NCBI GenBank assembly: GCA_031554215.1
Contig: JAVBKF010000003.1
Span: 1 to 41,987, forward strand
Reading direction: 5' to 3'
Length of the DNA stretch: 41,987 nucleotides
Origin: JAVBKE01 sp031554215
GTDB lineage: Bacteria > Bacillota > Bacilli > JARBTR01
Part shown: piece after piece, positions 24,161-31,976 of the stretch
Layout of the letters: each line of letters starts with the position of its first letter
Numbering within the stretch: position 1 is the stretch's first letter
The notes under the pieces: model-generated
Told to the model about the DNA's origin: nothing
Seen by the model: the letters and a program-made list of their open reading frames with translations, nothing else
Database searches by the model: none
Program-made: the position numbers and the translations under genes

Positions 24161-24720
24161 TGCATGACAGACATGAATACAGGTTCCGAGCCCCTGAGGA
24201 AATGACTAATGCTGTTGTAGATATTTAGGTAATAGATGAATCCGTCTGTAATCTTTACGGTTTGTAAAATTTAGATTGTAGGGATTACAAGTAATTTACT
24301 CGCGCGCTTGCGATGCAGTAAACGCAGCATAAATGATGACCGTATTTACAATACTTCTGGCTAGTGAACCGATTTACTTAGTCACCGGCAGGTTCCTAGT
24401 TATAGTGGGGTTGCCTATGTTTCCGGTGATTGGCTATGCGGATGCTTTAGAAATGTGCTAGTCAATAAAAGTAATATAGTAACTGCCAAAAAATGAAAGT
24501 GTGCTGAGTAGATGAGCTCCTTTGTCAAACTTGAATGGATACCACCATGGAATTATTTTAATTCTCAACGTGTGTAATCTTGATCGACCTGAAACAGCAA
24601 ACAGCAAACAGCAAGCATCGCAGGGTATATTGGGGGATCATCCTCTTGCCAGAAATGATGCCGAAAATAGGTGCCTAGGTTACAGATCAATTGCTGCTTG
24701 CACATTTTTGTTACCTAAAA
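24161..24720. other. gene-free stretch
   Basis: No supported gene. It contains about three tandem copies of the heptamer AAACAGC at 24591-24613. In B. subtilis-like genomes yrrI is followed by alaS with a T-box; I see neither here. Confidence 0.4.
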
Positions 24721-24722
24721 AA

Positions 24723-24751
24723 TTGACGAAAGCGAGCCAATATGTTATAGT
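24723..24751 (+). promoter_or_regulatory. promoter of the infC-rpmI-rplT operon
   Basis: TTGACG (24723-24728), 17-bp spacer, TATAGT (24746-24751): a near-consensus sigma-A promoter upstream of the L20-type leader. Confidence 0.85.
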
Positions 24752-24779
24752 AATACCTAGTGAATAAATCCTTTTACAA

Positions 24780-24893
24780 GTAGAAGCGCCCGCTTCTCAC
24801 CTGATAACGCTATCTAAGCAGTTAAATGGTCCATAGGAAGTTGGATATGTAATCAACGATAGCGGGTGCCAGTAGGCAGTCGTATTTTTTATG
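24780..24893 (+). promoter_or_regulatory. L20-type ribosomal leader (autoregulatory attenuator)
   Basis: Starts with the GAAGCGCCCGCTTC hairpin and TCACC. CGCTATC (24808-24814) pairs with GATAGCG (24858-24864), extended by CACC/GGTG; then TGCC-AGTA-GGCA and TATTTTTT, a possible terminator. Location before infC-rpmI-rplT and these elements match the Bacillales L20 leader, in which excess L20 causes premature termination. Confidence 0.75.
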
Positions 24894-24956
24894 GGTAAAT
24901 AAACACTTGATCGGATAATCACATAAAGGCTTCAAACTAAATGGAGGTGGATGAAC

Positions 24957-25478
24957 ATTAGCAAACAAGATGCAGCTATTATTAACGAAGGTATTCGCGC
25001 CCGAGAACTCAGAGTTGTTGGACAAAATCAAGAACAGCTCGGAATCATAAGCCGTGCTGAAGCGCTTGAAATTGCAGAAAAAGCGAATTTAGACCTAGTG
25101 CTTGTAGCACCAGCTGCTAATCCCCCAGTAGCCAAAATTATGGACTACGGTAAATTTAAATTTGAGTAGCAGAAGAAAGATAAGGAATCGAGAAAGAACC
25201 AGAAAGTCATTACGATGAAAGAAGTTCGCCTCAGTCCTACGATCAACGATCATGACTTTGATACGAAACTACGCAATGCGATTAAGTTCCTTGAAAAAGG
25301 TGACAAAGTCAAAGCCAGTATTCGTTTCAAAGGAAGAGCAATCACCCATAAAGAGATTGGTCAACGCGTATTAGATCGCTTTGCACTGCTTGCTAAAGAA
25401 GTATCAACGATTGAATCTCATCCACGTATGGATGGCCGGAGCATGTTTTTGATTCTGGCACCAAGAGTGGAGAAATAA
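24957..25478 (+). CDS. infC: translation initiation factor IF-3, interrupted by an in-frame TAG
   Basis: IF3 binds the 30S subunit, blocks 50S joining and checks the initiator codon. The two parts are in one frame. Residues 1-70 form the N domain (INEGIRARELRVVG, ending IMDYGKFKFE). A TAG at 25167-25169 replaces the glutamine codon normally found there. After it the lysine-rich linker (KKDKESRKNQK) and the complete C domain (MKEVRLSPTINDHDFDTKL to MFLILAPRVEK) continue. Apart from the TAG, the length (~173 codons) is normal. The likely start is ATT at 24957: GGAGGTGG ends six bases before it, whereas the in-frame ATG at 24951 touches that site. AUU initiation underlies IF3 autoregulation. The C domain could restart at ATG 25215 (87 residues), though no strong site precedes it. 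Sequencing error, suppression or genuine splitting remain open. Confidence 0.9.
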
Positions 25479-25538
25479 GAATCTCAAAGATTCTGCAAAC
25501 TTATTCGAGTGTTACAGTGATTACAGGAGGAAATTCAA

Positions 25539-25736
25539 ATGCCAAAAATGAAAACGCATAGAGGCGCTGCAAAGCGTGTAAAAAGAACTGGATCTGGCGG
25601 TCTGAAAAGAGATACTGCTTTCGGAAGCCACATGTTCGCTCATAAATCTACAAAGCAAAAGCGTCACCTTCGTAAGGGACAAATGGTTAGTGCTGGCGAT
25701 TACAAACGTGTACGCCAAATGATCACTTATATCTAA
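25539..25736 (+). CDS. rpmI: 50S ribosomal protein L35
   Basis: 65 residues, very basic: MPKMKTHRGAAKRVKRTGSG, then FAHKSTKQKRHLRKG, the complete L35 signature at normal length. Preceded by AGGAGG eight bases before the ATG. Second gene of the infC operon, 60 nt after infC. Confidence 0.97.
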   Translation: MPKMKTHRGAAKRVKRTGSGGLKRDTAFGSHMFAHKSTKQKRHLRKGQMVSAGDYKRVRQMITYI

Positions 25737-25864
25737 TATTTAATCGAATCAGGCAAAACAATGAAGAGATGGATTGACATTTCAGATGGGCCGGATTAAG
25801 CATCCGCCTCAGGGAGTCGTCATTCTACTGTTGTTTATGCACATACTAATAGGAGTTGAAACCA

Positions 25865-26221
25865 ATGCCACGTGTAAAAGGCGGAACAGTCTCTCGCAGA
25901 CGTCGTAAAAAAGTTTTAAAATTAGCAAAAGGTTATTTTGGATCGAAGCACAGATTATACAAGGTTGCCAATCAACAAGTAATGAAGTCATTGATGTATG
26001 CTTATCGTGACCGTCGTCAAAAGAAGCGCGATTTCCGTAAATTATGGATCGCTCGTATCAATGCGGCTGCTCGTTTGAATGGTCTTTCATATAGCAGAAT
26101 GATGCATGGATTGAAACTAGCTGGTATTGATGTCAATCGTAAGATGCTTGCTGATATCGCTATTTCTGATCCAGCTGGATTTACTGTCATTGCTGAGCAA
26201 GCAAAAGCTAAACTTGGATAA
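25865..26221 (+). CDS. rplT: 50S ribosomal protein L20
   Basis: 118 residues, basic. MPRVKGGTVSRRRRKKVLKL, then GYFGSKHRLYKVANQQVMKS and FRKLWIARINAAARLNG are diagnostic. It is an early 23S rRNA-binding assembly protein and, in Bacillales, the repressor acting on the leader of this operon. The ATG at 25865 has AGGAG nine bases upstream. The operon ends with a terminator 30 nt later. Confidence 0.97.
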   Translation: MPRVKGGTVSRRRRKKVLKLAKGYFGSKHRLYKVANQQVMKSLMYAYRDRRQKKRDFRKLWIARINAAARLNGLSYSRMMHGLKLAGIDVNRKMLADIAISDPAGFTVIAEQAKAKLG

Positions 26222-26250
26222 TTCGTTTCGTTTAATTGAATAGTGTACAA

Positions 26251-26290
26251 AAGAGGTAAGTAACGATTGTCGTTATTTGCTTCTTTTTTT
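26251..26290 (+). terminator. terminator of the infC-rpmI-rplT operon
   Basis: GAGGTAAGTAACGA and TCGTTATTTGCTTC form an imperfect stem, followed by seven T. Confidence 0.9.
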
Positions 26291-26380
26291 GCGGGAAAAT
26301 GTAGGCTGAGCTGGCGTTTTCTACTTGTTGTTTAAGGGACAATCAATGTATTATCGGCTTCTGTATTTGGAGATTTAAAG

Positions 26381-26501
26381 GTTCTATAATAGTACTATTG
26401 TAGAACGGATGGAGTATACAATGCTCTGGTATGGATGGAATAGCGTATCCATTGGTAGACCAGAGATATCCGGAAGATGTCACCGCATTGCTACAGGATG
26501 A
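26381..26501 (+). promoter_or_regulatory. hairpin-rich leader of etfBA with a possible 26-codon ORF
   Basis: Two strong inverted repeats: GTTCTATAATAG/CTATTGTAGAAC (26381-26406) and CTCTGGTATGGAT/ATCCAT...ACCAGAG (26424-26465). The second lies in a small ORF (ATG 26421 to TGA 26501, beginning MLWYGWNS) that has GGATGGAG six bases upstream. The first could be an operator for a dimeric repressor; neither is identified. Confidence 0.4.
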
Positions 26502-26567
26502 AGAATAAGCATGATCTCTCTGGCTCATACATATTTTTAAATAGGCAAGGACCGAGGAGGGTGTTCT

Positions 26568-27320
26568 GTGAATATTGTTGTATTGATGAAGCGGACGTTT
26601 GATGCTGAGGAACGCATCCAGCTAGTAGATGGACAGGTAAGCACTGAGGATGCTACTTTTGTGATTAATCCTTATGATGAGTTTGCGATAGAAGAAGCTT
26701 TGTGCTTACGCACGACACATGGCGGTACGGTAACGGTGGTTTGCCTTGCAACGAGTCAGGCTGAAAAGGAGCTGCGGTTAGCACTTGCGATGGGCGCAGA
26801 TGGGGCAGTATTAATTGATGCTACAGGCATTGAACTGAGCGATTCAGCGGTAACAGCAAAGGTTCTGGCCAACTATTTAAATGTCAGTGTACCTGATATC
26901 ATACTGGTAGGTAACGCGTCAATTGATAGTGGCAGTGGACAAGTTGGTCCGCGAATTGCACAAACGCTACAAATTCCTTGTGTGACAGCTGTAACAGGAC
27001 TTGAAGTAATTGATGGAGGCGCAAGGCTGACAAGAGATGTCGAGGGGAGTAGTGAAGTGCTCGAGGCAAGGTTGCCGCTTCTCGTGACGTGCCAGCAGGG
27101 ACTCAATGAGCCGCGCTATCCGTCGCTACAAGGCATCATGAAAGCAAAGAAGAAACCACTTACGACGGTCAGTGCGCTGGAACTTTGCCGAGCAGGCACG
27201 GGTAGCGTCGTAACTGCCGGGATCTTTTTACCAGAGAAGAAACAGCCAGTCAAAATACTGACCGGTTCGCTGAGTGAACAGGTGAGTCAATTAGTGGATT
27301 TAGTGAAAGGGCAGGTGTGA
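26568..27320 (+). CDS. etfB: electron transfer flavoprotein subunit beta
   Basis: 250 residues. ETF accepts electrons from acyl-CoA dehydrogenases and passes them to the quinone pool. The beta subunit shows MNIVVLMKRTFD, the INPYDEFAIEEAL motif, ALAMGADGAVLI, GNASIDSGSGQVGPRIA and the conserved loop EPRYPSLQGIMKAKKKP, the ETF-beta signature. The start is GTG with GAGGAGGG eight bases upstream. etfA follows after three bases, so the subunits are translated together. Confidence 0.95.
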   Translation: MNIVVLMKRTFDAEERIQLVDGQVSTEDATFVINPYDEFAIEEALCLRTTHGGTVTVVCLATSQAEKELRLALAMGADGAVLIDATGIELSDSAVTAKVLANYLNVSVPDIILVGNASIDSGSGQVGPRIAQTLQIPCVTAVTGLEVIDGGARLTRDVEGSSEVLEARLPLLVTCQQGLNEPRYPSLQGIMKAKKKPLTTVSALELCRAGTGSVVTAGIFLPEKKQPVKILTGSLSEQVSQLVDLVKGQV

Positions 27321-27323
27321 TCT

Positions 27324-28301
27324 ATGTCGCAAAAAGTACTGACGTTTGCTGAATTAAAAGATGGCGTGCTACGAAATGTGGCACTCGAAGCCATTACCGC
27401 CGCGAAACAGGCTGTTCAAGGGGCACTCGTTGTCAGCGTTGTCATGGGTGTGAAAGATGATAAAGTTGGGCAGCAATTGATTCGTGCAGGTGCTGATCGT
27501 GTCATTTTCGCTCTTGCAAGTGACCAGCAAGTCGAGGCTTATCTACCGGTTCTAGAAGCGATTTCTCGCACTGAATCCCCGAGTCTCATTGTACTTGGTC
27601 ATACTAGTTTGGGGCGTGATCTAGCCCCGCGCTTGGCGGTAGCACTTGATTGTGGGCTTATTTCAGATTGTATTCGGATTGAACAAACAGCTACAGGTGA
27701 AACAATTTATGTGCGTCCGGTTTTTGCTGGTAAGGCGTTCGAGCAAAAGAAGTTTATCGGCAGCCTTGGAATGGTTACAATCCGTGCCAATAATTTTGAA
27801 TGTGTCCTGTTGCAAGACCGGTCTGGTGAAATCACAGAGCAACCATTCGAGGTGCCAGCGCTTTCGGTGACGATTGCTGAAATTGTTGCTGGTGTGCAGA
27901 AATCGGTTGATTTAACAGAGGCAAAGGTCATCGTTTCCGGCGGGCGTGGGGTCAAAAGTGCAGAAGGATTTGCGATTCTAAGTGAATTAGCAGATGCGCT
28001 TGGCGGTGCTGTCGGGGCATCCAGGGGTGCTTGTGATGCGGAATATTGTGATTATGCGCTCCAAATTGGCCAAACAGGAAAAGTGGTAACACCTGATTTG
28101 TATATTGCTTGCGGAATTTCAGGTGCGATTCAGCATTTGGCAGGGATGTCTAGTTCAAACGTGATTGTTGCCATCAATAAAGATCCAGAAGCGCCCATTT
28201 TTCAAGTGGCAGATTATGGCATTGTAGGAGACCTTTTTGATGTTGTGCCAATGCTGACTACGGCTTTCAGGGATCAAATGCTGAGACCGGAAAAGCTGTG
28301 A
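27324..28301 (+). CDS. etfA: electron transfer flavoprotein subunit alpha
   Basis: 325 residues, the FAD-carrying partner of EtfB. The C-terminal FAD domain is intact: SGGRGVKSAEGF, GGAVGASRGACD, IGQTGKVVTPDLYIACGISGAIQH and AINKDPEAPIFQVADYGIVGD. Tightly packed after etfB; trxA and uvrC follow, the same order as in B. subtilis, where fatty-acid degradation genes lie upstream; those are not in this window. Confidence 0.96.
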   Translation: MSQKVLTFAELKDGVLRNVALEAITAAKQAVQGALVVSVVMGVKDDKVGQQLIRAGADRVIFALASDQQVEAYLPVLEAISRTESPSLIVLGHTSLGRDLAPRLAVALDCGLISDCIRIEQTATGETIYVRPVFAGKAFEQKKFIGSLGMVTIRANNFECVLLQDRSGEITEQPFEVPALSVTIAEIVAGVQKSVDLTEAKVIVSGGRGVKSAEGFAILSELADALGGAVGASRGACDAEYCDYALQIGQTGKVVTPDLYIACGISGAIQHLAGMSSSNVIVAINKDPEAPIFQVADYGIVGDLFDVVPMLTTAFRDQMLRPEKL

Positions 28302-28356
28302 GGTTTTTTATCAAAGAAGATTTATCAAAAGAGTGGCATTGATTTGTGAATAGTGC

Positions 28357-28362
28357 TATACT
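28357..28362 (+). promoter_or_regulatory. extended -10 promoter for trxA
   Basis: TGCTATACT: -10 TATACT with the TGn extension, about 120 nt before trxA. The -35 is poor (TGGCAT). Confidence 0.45.
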
Positions 28363-28483
28363 CTTATCTAATTAATGACAGTGTTGTTGCCCCTTATCCT
28401 GCTGAAAAGGCTAGCAAAAATGATGCTGTTGATATAGTATGGCAAGCTCGTCGTTAATTGTATGAGTAAAGGAGGTTATTTAC

Positions 28484-28807
28484 ATGGCAATAAAGAATGC
28501 TACTGATGCAACATTTGCAGACGATATTAAAGAAGGTTTGGTCCTTGTCGATTTCTGGGCACCTTGGTGCGGACCTTGTAAAATGATTGCACCGGTTCTT
28601 GAAGAGTTAGATGTTGAGATGGCCGGGAAAGTGCAAATCGTGAAGATCAACGTTGAGGAAGAAAACGCAATTTCTGAAAAATATGGCGTTCAAAGCATCC
28701 CAACACTAATCGTATTCAAAGATGGTGTTGTTGCAGAGAAATCAGTTGGTTTCAAACCAAAAGAAGCGCTTGTCGAGTTGATTGAAAACAACATGCAAAA
28801 CAACTAG
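28484..28807 (+). CDS. trxA: thioredoxin
   Basis: 107-residue cytoplasmic thioredoxin. Active site WCGPC with Cys29 and Cys32, buried-Asp segment VLVDFWAPWC, cis-proline region SIPTLIVFKDG, and the closing GFKPKEAL helix. It reduces protein disulfides and could serve ribonucleotide and other reductases. AAAGGAGG lies eight bases before the ATG. Normal length and no oddity. Confidence 0.97.
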   Translation: MAIKNATDATFADDIKEGLVLVDFWAPWCGPCKMIAPVLEELDVEMAGKVQIVKINVEEENAISEKYGVQSIPTLIVFKDGVVAEKSVGFKPKEALVELIENNMQNN

Positions 28808-28883
28808 TCGTCTTCAAACTAAACGAAGCAGTCATTGAGAACAACGCATATTGAGTCAATCATACTTCTCAATGGTTGAACAG

Positions 28884-28922
28884 CCCCATAAATGTTAGTG
28901 TACAATCTGACAATTTATGGGG
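28884..28922 (+). terminator. 10-bp perfect inverted repeat after trxA
   Basis: CCCCATAAAT (28884-28893) and ATTTATGGGG (28913-28922), loop 19 nt, then TAATTTTATG. Could end the trxA transcript or be an operator upstream of uvrC. Confidence 0.55.
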
Positions 28923-29108
28923 TAATTTTATGTCTAAGTTTAAATGAAGAAGCGTTTTTTGATGGCTGAAATAAATGGATGCAGCGATTTGACTTGTTTG
29001 TAAGGAAGCTTTAGCTGAAAATGCAAAATTCTTTCGGATGAAAGGGTGAATTCTTATGCTGAAATAGTTTATGATAGAAGCAGAGGATTTTTTTTGAGGT
29101 GTAAAACA

Positions 29109-30887
29109 ATGAATGATGTGATAAAAAATAAACTGGCGCTATTACCAGATAATCCAGGCTGCTATCTGATGAAGGATCAGCAAGGAACTGTTATATATGT
29201 TGGGAAGGCCAAAGTGCTGAAAAATCGTGTTCGCTCATACTTCTCAGGTGCACATGATATTAAGACGATGAATTTAGTAGCGGACATTGTGGATTTTGAA
29301 TATATCGTGACTTCATCAAACATGGAAGCGCTAATTCTCGAGATGAATTTGATTCAGAAATACTATCCTAAGTATAATATCAGGCTCAAAGATGATAAGA
29401 GTTATCCATTTATCAAAATTTCTAATGAGCGTCATCCGATTTTGTCAACGACGCGTGATGTTAAACAGGATAAGGCGAAATACTTTGGTCCCTACCCAAA
29501 CGTGATGGCAGCGAACGAGACTGTCCGTTTGCTTGACCGGATTTATCCATTTCGTAAATGCGATGTGATTCCGAAGAAATTGTGCCTTTATTACCATATA
29601 GGTCAATGTCTAGGGCCTTGTGAAAAAGAGGTTTCCGAGGAGACGTACAAAGAAATGTCTGATAGCGTTGTCAGTTTCCTCAATGGCAATGTCAAGGAAA
29701 TCAAGACGTTGATTACTGATAAAATGCATGCTGCTGCGGAGCGACTTGATTTTGAAATTGCTAAGGAATATCGAGATCAGTTAGCTGCGATTGATGCGAC
29801 AATGGAAAAACAACGAATTTCGCTAAATGATATGGTTGACCGTGATGTCTTCGGTTACGCTTATGACAAAGGGTGGATGTGCGTTCAGGTATTTTTCATC
29901 CGGCAAGGAAAGCTAATTGAACGACAAGCATCGATTTTCCCGATTTATAACGAGCCTGTGGAGGAAATTCTGACGTTCCTAGGACTATTTTATTCACAAC
30001 CACAAAATTTCAAGCCAAAGGAAATTCTGCTACCGGGGGATATTGATTCAGAACTTGCGGGTGGGTTGTTAGGTGTGAAAATCCATCAGCCAGAACGTGG
30101 TGCCAAAAGCAATCTTGTACAACTCGCAGTGAAGAATGCTGAGATTTCACTCAGTGAGAAATTTTCATTGGTCGAGCGTGATGCAGCCCGGACAGTACAT
30201 GCGATTGACAACCTTGGAGAAAAGCTCAATATCCACAGACCGCGCCGGATTGAGGCGTTTGATAATTCCAATATTCAAGGCGTTGATCCTGTATCGGCCC
30301 TCGTTGTGTTCATTGATGGTAAACCAGAGAAGAAAGAATACCGGAAATTTAAAATCAAAACGGTTGTGGGTCCCGATGATTACAATTCGATGCGCGAGGT
30401 TGTCAGGCGCCGTTATACACGTGTGTTAAAAGAACAATTACCTCTCCCGGACCTGATTCTAGTTGATGGCGGGAAAGGGCATATTGAAGTCGTTCGTGAA
30501 GTGTTAGAGGATGAATTGAACTTGTTTGTGCCGATAGCTGGACTTGTCAAAGATGATAAACATCGCACGTCTCAGCTTTTATTTGGCAATCCACTAGGGA
30601 TTGTTCAGCTCGAGCGGAACAGCCAGGAATTCTATTTGCTGCAGCGGATACAGGATGAAGTTCACCGGTTTGCGATTACCTTCCATCGCCAGACGCGTTC
30701 AAAGACGTCTTTCTCGTCGACGCTAGACCGGATTACAGGTATTGGGGCAAAGCGAAAGAAATTACTACTAAAGCACTTTGGCTCAATCAAAAAAATGCGT
30801 GAAGCCTCAGAGGAAGCGTTTATTGAAGCGGGAATTCCGAAAAATATTGTACCTGACCTAATGAAGCAGTTACATGAACAGGAGTAG
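29109..30887 (+). CDS. uvrC: excinuclease ABC subunit C
   Basis: 592 residues; makes both incisions flanking a lesion in UvrABC nucleotide-excision repair. N-terminal GIY-YIG nuclease (GCYLMKDQQG, VIYVGKAK; ~16-95), UVR domain (~200-235, MHAAAERLDFEIAKEYRDQL) that contacts UvrB, the RNase H-like second nuclease (EAFDNSNIQG, ILVDGGKGH), and C-terminal helix-hairpin-helix repeats (ITGIGAKRKKLLLKHFGS). The ATG at 29109 is chosen: GAGGTG lies seven bases upstream and the product then matches the family start. No terminator is seen before racE. Confidence 0.96.
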   Translation: MNDVIKNKLALLPDNPGCYLMKDQQGTVIYVGKAKVLKNRVRSYFSGAHDIKTMNLVADIVDFEYIVTSSNMEALILEMNLIQKYYPKYNIRLKDDKSYPFIKISNERHPILSTTRDVKQDKAKYFGPYPNVMAANETVRLLDRIYPFRKCDVIPKKLCLYYHIGQCLGPCEKEVSEETYKEMSDSVVSFLNGNVKEIKTLITDKMHAAAERLDFEIAKEYRDQLAAIDATMEKQRISLNDMVDRDVFGYAYDKGWMCVQVFFIRQGKLIERQASIFPIYNEPVEEILTFLGLFYSQPQNFKPKEILLPGDIDSELAGGLLGVKIHQPERGAKSNLVQLAVKNAEISLSEKFSLVERDAARTVHAIDNLGEKLNIHRPRRIEAFDNSNIQGVDPVSALVVFIDGKPEKKEYRKFKIKTVVGPDDYNSMREVVRRRYTRVLKEQLPLPDLILVDGGKGHIEVVREVLEDELNLFVPIAGLVKDDKHRTSQLLFGNPLGIVQLERNSQEFYLLQRIQDEVHRFAITFHRQTRSKTSFSSTLDRITGIGAKRKKLLLKHFGSIKKMREASEEAFIEAGIPKNIVPDLMKQLHEQE

Positions 30888-30967
30888 GCTGATGATCAAA
30901 TGGTTTTAGTGGCTCGACGGTACGACACTGGTTCGCTGCTAAGTAGTAGAAAATAGGTAAATAAACG

Positions 30968-31828
30968 ATGATAGATGCGGATTACACTATAAATGATGAA
31001 TGGTTGATGGAAATGAATGAGACAAGAAACCCGATTGGTCTCCTTGATTCGGGGGTTGGTGGGCTGACAGTTGCAAAAGAGATGATTCGACAATTGCCCA
31101 ATGAGCAGATTATGTATGTTGGCGATAATGCCCGGTGCCCTTACGGACCGCGGCCTATGGCTGAGGTCAAGAAATTCACATGGGAAATGACGGAGTTTTT
31201 ACTGAGACAAAATATCAAAATGTTAATCATCGCTTGTAATACAGCAACTGCTGCTGCACTAGATGAGATTCGTGATGCGCTCGATATTCCTGTCCTTGGT
31301 GTGATCAACCCTGGTGCACGTGCGGCTATCAAGGCAACAAAGAAGATGTCAGTTGGCGTTATTGGGACTGTTGGCACGATTGAGAGTGGTGCTTATGAAG
31401 CGGCACTTACATCTATTCATCCACAAGTTCAAGTGACAGGTCTTGCTTGCCCTAAATTTGTGCCGCTAGTGGAAAGCGGAGAGCGGTCCAGTTTGACAGC
31501 ATACAAGATTATCCGTGAAACGTTAGCTCCACTGAAAGCGGCCAATATTGATACGCTTGTCCTTGGGTGTACGCATTATCCATTGCTGATTGAGAATATT
31601 CGTACAGTACTAGGCGGGCGAATTCAGATTATTTCCTCCGGCGATGAGGCTGCTAGTGAAGCAAGTACAATTTTACATCACCAAAAGTTATTGAATGAGT
31701 ACACCGAAACAGTACCGCATCAGTTTTTTACTACAGGATCGAAAACGATGTTCAAGCAGATCGCACAGGAATGGCTTGATATCCGTATTGATCATGTTGA
31801 GAAAGTGATACTGGGGGAGGAGAATTGA
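30968..31828 (+). CDS. racE: glutamate racemase
   Basis: Converts L- to D-glutamate for peptidoglycan (and any poly-glutamate). 286 residues with LLDSGVGGLTVAKE, the first catalytic cysteine in ACNTATA, and the second in LGCTHYPLL, plus the GDNARCPYGPR substrate loop. Two starts are possible: ATG 30968, and ATG 31013 (MNETRNPIGLLD), which matches the family start better; neither has a strong ribosome binding site. racE-gerM order is as in B. subtilis. Confidence 0.95.
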   Translation: MIDADYTINDEWLMEMNETRNPIGLLDSGVGGLTVAKEMIRQLPNEQIMYVGDNARCPYGPRPMAEVKKFTWEMTEFLLRQNIKMLIIACNTATAAALDEIRDALDIPVLGVINPGARAAIKATKKMSVGVIGTVGTIESGAYEAALTSIHPQVQVTGLACPKFVPLVESGERSSLTAYKIIRETLAPLKAANIDTLVLGCTHYPLLIENIRTVLGGRIQIISSGDEAASEASTILHHQKLLNEYTETVPHQFFTTGSKTMFKQIAQEWLDIRIDHVEKVILGEEN

Positions 31829-31856
31829 TTTGTGATCAACCGAGGTACACCTATAG

Positions 31857-31897
31857 AAATGTCAGCGTATTGTTTCAATTTGTGCTGACATTTTTTC
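31857..31897 (+). terminator. terminator of racE
   Basis: AATGTCAGC and GCTGACATT with a ~17-nt loop, followed by TTTTC. Confidence 0.88.
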
Positions 31898-31976
31898 TTT
31901 TGGGTGACCAAGCTGTCATAAATAGGACCAAGCCTCATAAAGATGAAGTATGGAATAATTTTTAGGAGGAAGTTAG

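Noticed and set aside
24522..24767. 81-residue ORF upstream of infC
   Set aside because: Runs through the infC promoter and a heptamer repeat; no ribosome binding site or motif.
24951..25478. General reassignment of TAG to glutamine
   Set aside because: Other genes in the window, for example uvrC, the AI-2E gene and trxA, end normally at TAG, so TAG works as a stop.
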